NCBI GenBank assembly: GCA_937884625.1 | Contig: CALGCE010000161.1 | Span: 1-5,966 of the forward strand | Reading direction: 5' to 3' | Source: an uncultured Clostridia bacterium | GTDB taxonomy: Bacteria > Bacillota > Clostridia > Oscillospirales > Acutalibacteraceae | Length of the DNA: 5,966 nt | Part shown: positions 1 to 5,147 of the stretch, piece by piece | Layout: each line of letters opens with the position of its first letter | Numbering within the stretch: the first letter of the stretch is position 1 | Notes under the pieces: model-generated | The model's database searches: none | What the model was told of the DNA's origin: nothing | What the model saw: the letters and a program-made list of their open reading frames with translations, nothing else | Translations under genes and position numbers: made by a program

Positions 1-2
1 CT

Positions 3-122
3 GGTTTCTTTGGACTTACTGTTTTTTATACAGCACCATACTTCTACATCGTCCTTGGAGTATGCCTTGGAGGATGCATAATTAAAAGACCTCAAGGCGA
101 TGACGCCCTGAGGTCTTTTTAA
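3..122 (+). CDS. 3' end of an unidentified membrane protein gene (partial)
   Basis: This is an open frame from the left edge to TAA at 120-122, 39 codons. The visible tail has a hydrophobic stretch rich in Phe, Tyr, Val, Leu and Gly, containing PYFYIVLGVCLGG. A positively charged KRPQGDD follows, as expected for the last transmembrane helix of an integral membrane protein with a cytosolic C-terminus. The other two plus frames also stay open for 26-27 codons, but their translations look less protein-like. The last 13 codons run through the terminator hairpin and the stop lies just past its T tract, so the real gene could be in another frame. The gene converges on typA. The fragment is too short to name a family; a polysaccharide polymerase or ligase or a general transporter would all fit. 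Confidence 0.45.
   Translation, partial: GFFGLTVFYTAPYFYIVLGVCLGGCIIKRPQGDDALRSF
84..119 (-). terminator. bidirectional intrinsic terminator between convergent genes
   Basis: An 11-bp perfect stem pairs AAAAGACCTCA (84-94) with TGAGGTCTTTT (109-119). After a one-base mismatch (A95/C108) an inner GGCG/CGCC stem closes an ATGA loop. The outer part is A-rich on one side and T-rich on the other, so either strand gives a GC hairpin followed by a U run. It starts four bases past the typA stop and should end typA transcription on the minus strand. It would equally stop the gene arriving from the left on the plus strand. Confidence 0.9.
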
Positions 123-1952
123 TTATTTATTCTTAAACTGTTGTTTCATGCGCTGTTCCTTGTTAAGAATCATCTTACGAAGACGAAGTGACTCTGGAGT
201 AACCTCCAAGAGTTCGTCGTCAGCAATGAATTCCATACACTGCTCAAGACTGAGCGTTGTTGGTGGAACAAGGCGGAGTGCATCATCAGAACCGGATGCA
301 CGTGTATTTGTGAGGTGCTTTGTCTTACATACGTTACAAACGATATCCTCGTTTTTAGCACACTCGCCAACAATCATGCCCTCATATACTTCTACACCAG
401 GACCGATAAAGAGTTTGCCACGTTCCTGTGTATTAAAGAGGCCATAGGCATTTGACTCACCTGGCTCGTGTACAACGATTGAACCACGCTCACGCATCTG
501 GATGTCGCCCTTGTATGGCTCATAGCCATCAAAGATTTGGTTCATAATGCCGTTACCGTTTGTATCGGTCATAAATTGAGAACGGTAGCCAAGCAGTCCA
601 CGTGCGGGGATTAAAAATTCAAGATGGGAGGTACCGCCCTCACGTGTGCCCATATTACGCAACTGTGCGTGACGGGTACCCAATCTTTCCATTACCGCTC
701 CTACATATTCTTCGGGTACTTCTATCATTAAAAGTTCAATGGGTTCGAGCAGTTTGCCGTCACTGTCCTTTTTGTATATAACAGCAGGAGGGGAGACCTG
801 AAATTCGTACCCCTGACGACGCATTGTTTCTATCAGTATTGAAAGGTGAAGTTCGCCTCTGCCCGAAACCTTGAAAGTATCCGCACTGTCGGTTTCTTCA
901 ACCCTTAAACTGACGTTTGTCATTACCTCTTTAAACAGTCTTTCACGAAGATTACGGGATGTGACAAATTTACCGTCCTTACCTGCAAAGGGCGAATTGT
1001 TTACCATAAAATTCATAGAAAGGGTAGGCTCGTCTATTTTTACGAAAGGCAAAGCCTCTATACAGTCGGTACTGCAAGCCGTTTCGCCAATTTCGAGGTT
1101 GCTTATGCCCGATACCTGAATAATATCTCCTACCGAAGCCTCATCTGCCTCTATACGTTTAAGACCTTTGTGCATAAACAGTTTTGCTATCTTTACGTTA
1201 GAGGAAGTGCCGTCCTTATGGCAGAGGGCTACTGTTTGTCCCACCTTTACACTGCCACGTATAACCCTGCCGACACCTATTCTGCCTAAATAATCATCAT
1301 ATTCTATATTTGTGAAAAGTATCTGTAACGGTGCTTCGGTATCGCCTGTGGGCGGTTCTATTTCTTTAATTATTTCTTCGAACAACGGTTTCATATCGGT
1401 GCCTTTTACGTCGGGCGAGTAGGAGGCGTAACCGTCCCTTGCAGAGGCGAACACAACGGGAAATTCTATTTGGTCATCGTCGGCACCGAGTTCTATAAAC
1501 AGGTCAAGAACTTCATCGACTTCCTCGTGAGGACGTGCCATAGGTCTGTCTATTTTGTTTATTACAACAACCGCTTTTTTACCCAAAGATAACGCCTTTT
1601 TAAGCACAAATCTCGTTTGAGGCATACAACCCTCAAACGCATCTACAAGCAACAAAACACCGTCGACCATTTGAAGTATTCTCTCAACCTCTCCGCCGAA
1701 ATCAGCGTGTCCCGGAGTGTCAACGATATTTATTTTAACATCATTATAAATTACGCTCGTATTTTTGGAAAGTATAGTAATACCTCTCTCACGTTCAAGG
1801 TCGTTAGAGTCCATAACACGTTCGTTTATTGCTTCGTTTTCACGGAATGTTCCGCTCTGTTTTAAAAGTTGGTCTACAAGTGTGGTTTTGCCGTGGTCAA
1901 CGTGAGCAATTATTGCAACGTTTCTTAAATTTTCAATTCTTTTTTCCGCCAT
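123..1952 (-). CDS. typA: ribosome-associated translational GTPase TypA/BipA
   Basis: TypA/BipA is a cytosolic GTPase of the EF-G/LepA superfamily. It binds the 70S ribosome and supports ribosome assembly and growth under stress or cold. The 609-residue protein has the family's usual length. All G motifs are visible: G1 AHVDHGKT (16-23), the switch I RGIT motif (56-59), G3 DTPGH (78-82), G4 NKID (132-135) and G5 as SA in FASARDG (about 168-174). Beta-barrel domain II (about 200-300), two EF-G-like alpha/beta domains and the TypA-specific C-terminal domain (about 480-600, with GLFNTQERG) follow. The ATG start is supported by AAGGAA (1961-1966) eight bases upstream and a near-consensus promoter just behind it. 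Codon choice is odd: the last 186 codons use no ATA Ile and no AGA/AGG Arg, whereas both are common in the N-terminal part (see findings). No frameshift or missing motif is seen. Confidence 0.98.
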   Translation of the reverse strand: MAEKRIENLRNVAIIAHVDHGKTTLVDQLLKQSGTFRENEAINERVMDSNDLERERGITILSKNTSVIYNDVKINIVDTPGHADFGGEVERILQMVDGVLLLVDAFEGCMPQTRFVLKKALSLGKKAVVVINKIDRPMARPHEEVDEVLDLFIELGADDDQIEFPVVFASARDGYASYSPDVKGTDMKPLFEEIIKEIEPPTGDTEAPLQILFTNIEYDDYLGRIGVGRVIRGSVKVGQTVALCHKDGTSSNVKIAKLFMHKGLKRIEADEASVGDIIQVSGISNLEIGETACSTDCIEALPFVKIDEPTLSMNFMVNNSPFAGKDGKFVTSRNLRERLFKEVMTNVSLRVEETDSADTFKVSGRGELHLSILIETMRRQGYEFQVSPPAVIYKKDSDGKLLEPIELLMIEVPEEYVGAVMERLGTRHAQLRNMGTREGGTSHLEFLIPARGLLGYRSQFMTDTNGNGIMNQIFDGYEPYKGDIQMRERGSIVVHEPGESNAYGLFNTQERGKLFIGPGVEVYEGMIVGECAKNEDIVCNVCKTKHLTNTRASGSDDALRLVPPTTLSLEQCMEFIADDELLEVTPESLRLRKMILNKEQRMKQQFKNK

Positions 1953-1985
1953 TTAATCATTTCCTTAATTTAATATAACCGAAAT

Positions 1986-2014
1986 ATTATAATACATTTT
2001 TTAATATAAAACAA
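1986..2014 (-). promoter_or_regulatory. sigma-A-type promoter of typA
   Basis: Reading the minus strand, TTGTTT (2009-2014) is followed by a 17-base spacer and a perfect TATAAT (1986-1991). Transcription should start near 1979, giving an AT-rich leader of about 27 bases with the AAGGAA ribosome site. The -35 box lies 9 bases past the cstA stop, so the promoter occupies the whole gap between the two genes. No operator or riboswitch is apparent. Confidence 0.75.
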
Positions 2015-2022
2015 GCACTGTA

Positions 2023-3453
2023 TCAAATATTGTTATGTTCATTTTTTATGGATTTTTTTAAAATATGCAAATACCATACAAAAACTATTAAAGTGCAACC
2101 TATTCCAATTGGATAAGCAAAATATGATTTAAGTTTAAAACCTTCGTCTGCCATAAGTATATAGGTTAAAGTTACACTCATCATAAACGTGGCAGGTAAA
2201 GATGTAAACAGGGAATATAACTTGTTCTTATTCGTTTTTAAAATGTATGACGTTGCAACGCAGAGTGCTATTGTTGCAAGTGTTTGATTGCTCCAAGCAA
2301 AATAACGCCATAAAACGTCAAAATCAAGTTGCGTGAGCAGGGCACCTGCACATAATAGAGGAATGGTTATTATAAGTCTGTTTTTAAGATGTTTTTGTTC
2401 AAGTCCAGTCCATTCGGCAAGTATAAGCCTTGCACTTCGGAACGCTGTATCGCCTGACGTTATGGGGCATATAACGACACCAATAATTGCAAGTATACCG
2501 CCGACAGTCCCCATCAGTTTAAAGGAAATATCGTAAACAACACCTGACTGACCGAGTTTTGAAAGTGCGTTGCTTAAACTACCTGTGTTTTCATAAAATG
2601 CCACACCGGCAGATGCCCAAACGAGTGCAATTACCGCCTCGGTTATCATAGCACCGTAAAATACGTTTCTTCCGTCTTTTTCAGTCCTTATACACTTAGA
2701 TACCATAGGCGACTGTGTTGCATGGAATCCCGATATTGCACCGCAGGCAACTGTTATAAACATATACGGCCAAACGGGTTTGTTTTCCGGATGAAGATTT
2801 TCAAGGGTAATTTCGGGTATAGAGTAGTCTTTTGAAAGAAAAATACCGCTGATAATTCCAACCGCCATAACTATCAGGATAATTCCGAACAGTGGATAAA
2901 GTTTTCCTATAAGTTTATTAATTGGCAGAATAGTGGCAAGTGCATAGTAAATTATTATTATGCATATCCAAAAATCGGTAGACATAGCATCAGGCGTAAG
3001 CCTTGCAATTAATGCCGCAGGACTTGTGACAAAAACCGCACCCACAAGGAGTAAAAGTAAAATAGAGAAAAGCCGCATTATCCATTTTGCGGCATCACTC
3101 AAATAAATGCCTGAGAGTTCCGCTATTGAATTACCGCCGTTTCTGGACGAAATCATACCCACCATATAATCGTGTACGGCACCGCCTAAAATAGAGCCGA
3201 AAACTATCCATAAAAATACACAAGGTCCGAATTCAGCACCCATAAGTGCACCGAATATAGGACCTGTTCCTGCAATGTTGAGCAGTTGAATTAAAAAAGC
3301 CTTCGGGGTTTTAAGCGGTATACAGTCAACACCGTCATTAATTGCAACGGCAGGAGTTTTTCTGTCATCGGGATTAAACACTTTTTCAATAACCCTGCTG
3401 TATAAAAGCCAACCAACAATTAGTAAAATTAATGAAACAAATAAAGAAATCAT
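2023..3453 (-). CDS. cstA: CstA-family carbon starvation protein, pyruvate/peptide transporter (short form)
   Basis: This is an integral inner-membrane protein of the CstA family, whose characterised members take up pyruvate or peptides. From the chosen ATG it is 476 residues with about a dozen hydrophobic segments, the short form common in Firmicutes; E. coli CstA is about 700. Family signatures, in order: FNPDDRKTPA (26-35), NIAGTGPIFGALMGAEFGP (59-77), HDYMVGMISSRNGG (94-107), GFHATQSPMVSKC near the middle, CPITSGDTAFRSAR, and WRYFAWSNQTLA in the last third. A GTG at 3462 would add three residues but has no ribosome site, while the ATG at 3451-3453 has GGTG six bases upstream. The stop is TGA at 2023-2025. 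The gene follows the fumarase subunit gene by 24 bases in the same operon. The substrate is not readable from sequence; pyruvate fits the neighbouring fumarase gene, but that is inference. Confidence 0.95.
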   Translation of the reverse strand: MISLFVSLILLIVGWLLYSRVIEKVFNPDDRKTPAVAINDGVDCIPLKTPKAFLIQLLNIAGTGPIFGALMGAEFGPCVFLWIVFGSILGGAVHDYMVGMISSRNGGNSIAELSGIYLSDAAKWIMRLFSILLLLLVGAVFVTSPAALIARLTPDAMSTDFWICIIIIYYALATILPINKLIGKLYPLFGIILIVMAVGIISGIFLSKDYSIPEITLENLHPENKPVWPYMFITVACGAISGFHATQSPMVSKCIRTEKDGRNVFYGAMITEAVIALVWASAGVAFYENTGSLSNALSKLGQSGVVYDISFKLMGTVGGILAIIGVVICPITSGDTAFRSARLILAEWTGLEQKHLKNRLIITIPLLCAGALLTQLDFDVLWRYFAWSNQTLATIALCVATSYILKTNKNKLYSLFTSLPATFMMSVTLTYILMADEGFKLKSYFAYPIGIGCTLIVFVWYLHILKKSIKNEHNNI

Positions 3454-3459
3454 ATCATT

Positions 3460-3463
3460 CACC
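3460..3463 (-). promoter_or_regulatory. ribosome binding site deciding the cstA start
   Basis: GGTG on the minus strand can pair with the CACC core of the anti-Shine-Dalgarno sequence and sits six bases before ATG 3453-3451. The alternative GTG start at 3462-3460 lies inside this motif and has no purine-rich site upstream, only TGCGTGTCTG. This favours the ATG. The evidence is short and rests on spacing alone. Confidence 0.5.
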
Positions 3464-3477
3464 AGACACGCAAAATA

Positions 3478-4008
3478 TTAATGCTTAAAAATGTTTCCGC
3501 CATTACAGTCAATTCCGACTATTAAGGGGAAGTCCTTAAATTTCAATCGCTTTACCGATTCGCAACCTAAATCGTCAAAGGCTATTACTTCGCAACTTAC
3601 AATACTCATTGATGCTAATGCACCTGCACCGCCTATTGCACATAGATACACACCTTTGTTTCTGATGATTGCATCGACAACCGCTTTGTTTCGTTCGCCT
3701 TTTCCTATTGTTGCGGTAACCCCCATATCGTAAAGTGTAGGAGCATAGGTGTCCATTCGTGATGAAGTTGTAGGTCCGCAACTTCCTATTGCCATACCGT
3801 CAGGTGTAGGCGTAGGACCTGCATAGTAAATGACTGCATTTTTAGGGTCAAAAGGCAGTTTTTTATTATCTTTTATCAGTTCAAAAATTCTTTTGTGTGC
3901 CGCATCACGGGCAGTATAAACGGTACCCGAAAGGTACACCTTATCGCCAACACATAATTTTGTGCACAGATTTTTGAGACTATTTACATCTGCTTTATAT
4001 TCTTTCAT
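3478..4008 (-). CDS. class I fumarase / L(+)-tartrate dehydratase-type beta subunit
   Basis: This 176-residue protein is the C-terminal (beta) half of two-subunit Fe-S hydro-lyases such as fumarate hydratase and TtdB. With an alpha subunit it would interconvert fumarate and malate, or dehydrate tartrate, in the cytosol. Signatures: LSGTVYTARDAAHKR (26-40), YYAGPTP (61-67), GSCGPTTSSRMD (75-86), IGKG (101-104), YLCAIGGAGAL (121-131) and FPLIVGIDCNGGN (160-172). The length is normal for a stand-alone beta subunit. The 4Fe-4S ligands belong to the alpha subunit, so this protein alone should not be active. Its ATG overlaps the TGA of the upstream gene (ATGA) and no strong ribosome site is seen, implying translational coupling. 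Unusually, the upstream partner is a DivIVA-like protein and no alpha subunit lies in the window. Fumarase versus tartrate dehydratase cannot be settled here; fumarase is the commoner role. Confidence 0.93.
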   Translation of the reverse strand: MKEYKADVNSLKNLCTKLCVGDKVYLSGTVYTARDAAHKRIFELIKDNKKLPFDPKNAVIYYAGPTPTPDGMAIGSCGPTTSSRMDTYAPTLYDMGVTATIGKGERNKAVVDAIIRNKGVYLCAIGGAGALASMSIVSCEVIAFDDLGCESVKRLKFKDFPLIVGIDCNGGNIFKH

Positions 4009-4553
4009 TTTGAAATTTTTTCATAAACAGAGTTAAACTCTTCTGATTTTTGTTTACTGTCTTCCGAATTAATTTCAATTTGTGAACGTGTACTTGTAAG
4101 GGATGCCATAAGACCGTCCACCTGAACCGCAAAATCGGTAGAAGTGCGTAAAATCTTGTCCTTTAACTGTTCGAGTGACTCGTGTGCCTCGTCGATTTTC
4201 GAAAGGTTATTGTCAACCTCTTTGCGACTTAAACTTAAATTATCTTCGGAACTTTTCATAATAGCCTTGGCGTTTGCTTGGGCTACTAAATAAAGTTTTC
4301 CGATATTTTTTGAAAGACGTTCGATTTCGTCGTATTTATCGGTGTACTCTTTAAGTTGACGGTCTGAAATTTCCTTTTGAAGTTTAACTTCTTCAAGTTC
4401 ACGTTTTATAGCGTCAAGTTCGCTTTTGAGTTCTTCTGCCTTTTCATTTAATTCGGTTTCTTTTACCGAAAACTCTTTATGTTTTCTCTCTATGTATTCC
4501 ATTACGTCGTCACTGTTAAAGCCAAAAAGACTTTTTCTGAAACCAACCGACAT
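4005..4553 (-). CDS. DivIVA-domain coiled-coil protein
   Basis: This is a 182-residue soluble protein. Its N-terminus, FRKSLFGFNSDDVMEYIE (5-22), matches the short DivIVA/GpsB membrane-targeting motif (F, G, F/Y, D-V, hydrophobic). A long charged heptad-type coiled coil covers about 25-80, and a second helical block covers about 105-160. Between them is a less charged KLYLVAQANAKAIM stretch resembling the segment after the first coil in DivIVA relatives. No signal peptide or membrane helix is seen. DivIVA relatives sit at curved membrane or the septum and scaffold division, envelope or polar proteins; a specific role here cannot be read. ATG at 4553 is preceded by AAGGAA (4563-4568) at nine bases and a strong promoter. 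It is first in the operon and its stop overlaps the next start by four bases. Confidence 0.8.
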   Translation of the reverse strand: MSVGFRKSLFGFNSDDVMEYIERKHKEFSVKETELNEKAEELKSELDAIKRELEEVKLQKEISDRQLKEYTDKYDEIERLSKNIGKLYLVAQANAKAIMKSSEDNLSLSRKEVDNNLSKIDEAHESLEQLKDKILRTSTDFAVQVDGLMASLTSTRSQIEINSEDSKQKSEEFNSVYEKISK

Positions 4554-4587
4554 TTTTTATCATTCCTTAATAATTAATATGTATATT

Positions 4588-4616
4588 ATTGTATAACTTT
4601 GCAGGTATTTTGTCAA
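4588..4616 (-). promoter_or_regulatory. strong sigma-A-type promoter of the divIVA-like / fumarase beta / cstA operon
   Basis: On the minus strand a perfect TTGACA (4611-4616), a 17-base spacer and TACAAT (4588-4593) lie just upstream of the DivIVA-like gene. The expected transcription start is near 4581, with a leader of roughly 28 bases. The inverted-repeat element at 4637-4795 begins 20 bases behind the -35 box. Confidence 0.8.
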
Positions 4617-4636
4617 GAAGATTGATGTTTATAATA

Positions 4637-4795
4637 AATGAAGTCACTCGCTTGTGCTCGTTAATGAAGCAAAATGAAGACGGGCATGTGCCTAATGAAG
4701 CGAAGTCGCCCATTTTCTCTCATTCTCTCATTTCAATTTCTTCATTAGCGAAGCGTCTTCATTCCTTCATTAGCCCACTTGTGGGCGACTTCATT
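4637..4795. repeat. 159-bp modular inverted-repeat element, MITE-like
   Basis: The ends are AATGAAGTC (4637-4645) and its complement GACTTCATT (4787-4795). Each arm repeats the word in the same order: AATGAAGTC, TAATGAAG (4662-4669), AATGAAGAC (4673-4681) and TAATGAAG (4693-4700) on the left. The right arm mirrors them as CTTCATTA (4740-4747), GTCTTCATT (4755-4763), CTTCATTA (4765-4772) and GACTTCATT. Small palindromes sit between words, for example GCCCACTTGTGGGC (4773-4786) and GGCATGTGCC (4683-4692). An 11-base pair of inverted repeats also joins 4702-4712 to 4782-4792. No credible coding frame is present. It resembles the small palindromic intergenic repeats of Clostridia; mobility is inferred from symmetry only, and no target-site duplication is evident. 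Confidence 0.75.
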
Positions 4796-4796
4796 C

Positions 4797-4837
4797 AAAA
4801 AACGCACTTTGTCTTGGTAGACAAAAGTGCGTTTTTT
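4797..4837 (-). terminator. intrinsic terminator downstream of tRNA-Ala
   Basis: A long hairpin pairs AAAAAACGCAC-TTT-GTCT (4797-4814) with AGAC-AAAA-GTGCGTTTTTT (4819-4837) around a TGGT loop, with one extra A in the right arm. On the minus strand it begins two bases after the tRNA CCA and ends in a T run, so it should terminate the tRNA transcript. The symmetric A/T flanks would also let it work on the plus strand. Confidence 0.85.
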
Positions 4838-4839
4838 GT

Positions 4840-4915
4840 TGGTGGAGACGGAGAGGATCGAACTCTTGACCTCATGACTGCCAGTCATGCGCGATCCCAA
4901 CTTCGCCAATGCCCC
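4840..4915 (-). tRNA. tRNA-Ala, anticodon GGC, with a defective acceptor stem
   Basis: It is 76 bases long and CCA is encoded (4840-4842). The D stem GCGA/TCGC is perfect, with an AGTTGGGA loop. The anticodon stem CATGA/TCATG holds the loop CTGGCAG, anticodon GGC at 4880-4882, which reads the Ala codon GCC. The variable loop is five bases. The T arm has the normal TTCGATC loop. Acceptor pairs 1-4 form and include G3:U70, the classic alanine identity pair, with A73. Pairs 5:68, 6:67 and 7:66 are C/U, A/G and U/C, and T-stem 49:65 is A/C, so four adjacent 3'-side positions fail to pair. It is therefore either a damaged or hybrid tRNA gene or an unusual functional one. The minus strand is fixed by the CCA, T loop and D loop. 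A terminator follows directly. Confidence 0.88.
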
Positions 4916-4926
4916 GCGACGCGTAT

Positions 4927-4955
4927 ACTATACCACAGGTCCCTCCCCGTAGTAA
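4927..4955 (-). promoter_or_regulatory. possible promoter of tRNA-Ala
   Basis: On the minus strand an extended -10 box, TGG followed by TATAGT (4927-4932), lies 11 bases before the tRNA. It has a weak -35-like TTTACT about 18 bases further upstream. Predicted initiation near 4920 would leave a short 5' leader. The rest of the 4916-5009 gap shows no gene or clear structure. Confidence 0.4.
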
Positions 4956-5011
4956 ACAGCTTTTTGCAGCCCGTACGTTTTTTCTTACCTTCTTCTCACC
5001 CTTTCTCACTT

Positions 5012-5059
5012 GCAAAACTAAATTCCACCCCAGAAAACGAAAGAGTGGATTTTACTTGT
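5012..5059. repeat. imperfect inverted repeat near the IS left end
   Basis: GCAAAACTAAATTCCAC (5012-5028) and GTGGATTTTACTTGT (5045-5059) are imperfect complements, with a perfect TCCAC/GTGGA core and A/T-rich flanks, separated by 16 bases. It may be a transposase binding site with a subterminal copy, or a hairpin that limits outside transcription into the transposase gene. A further GTGGAA occurs at 5073-5078. Confidence 0.4.
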
Positions 5060-5147
5060 TCCTAATGCAGCAGTGGAACTTTCTTCTTCCGAATTGTATA
5101 CTCTTTCCATTCATCTTACTCTGCTCCGGCCGGAACAGGAGAAAAGA

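Noticed and set aside
148..1865. Several plus-strand open frames of 82-99 codons opposite typA
   Set aside because: They lie antisense to a full-length conserved GTPase gene, lack ribosome sites and read as Ser/Arg-rich shadow protein.
1953..2022. A terminator or riboswitch between cstA and typA
   Set aside because: The gap is only A/T-rich with weak AT pairing and no GC hairpin plus T run; it is filled by the typA promoter and ribosome site.
3454..3462. GTG at 3462 as the cstA start
   Set aside because: It has no ribosome site, whereas ATG at 3453 has GGTG at six-base spacing; it remains possible and would add three residues.
2333..3733. Plus-strand open frames opposite cstA and the fumarase beta subunit gene
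   Set aside because: They are antisense to strongly conserved genes and show no start signals or recognisable motifs.
4637..4795. A CRISPR array suggested by repeated AATGAAG words with spacers
   Set aside because: The word is only 7-9 bases, it occurs in opposite orientations in the two arms, and the spacers are short palindromes.
4840..4915. A plus-strand tRNA-Gly (the loop CTGCCAG would give anticodon GCC)
   Set aside because: CCA, the TTCGATC T loop and the GG-containing D loop all exist only on the minus strand; the anticodon hairpin is symmetric enough to mislead.
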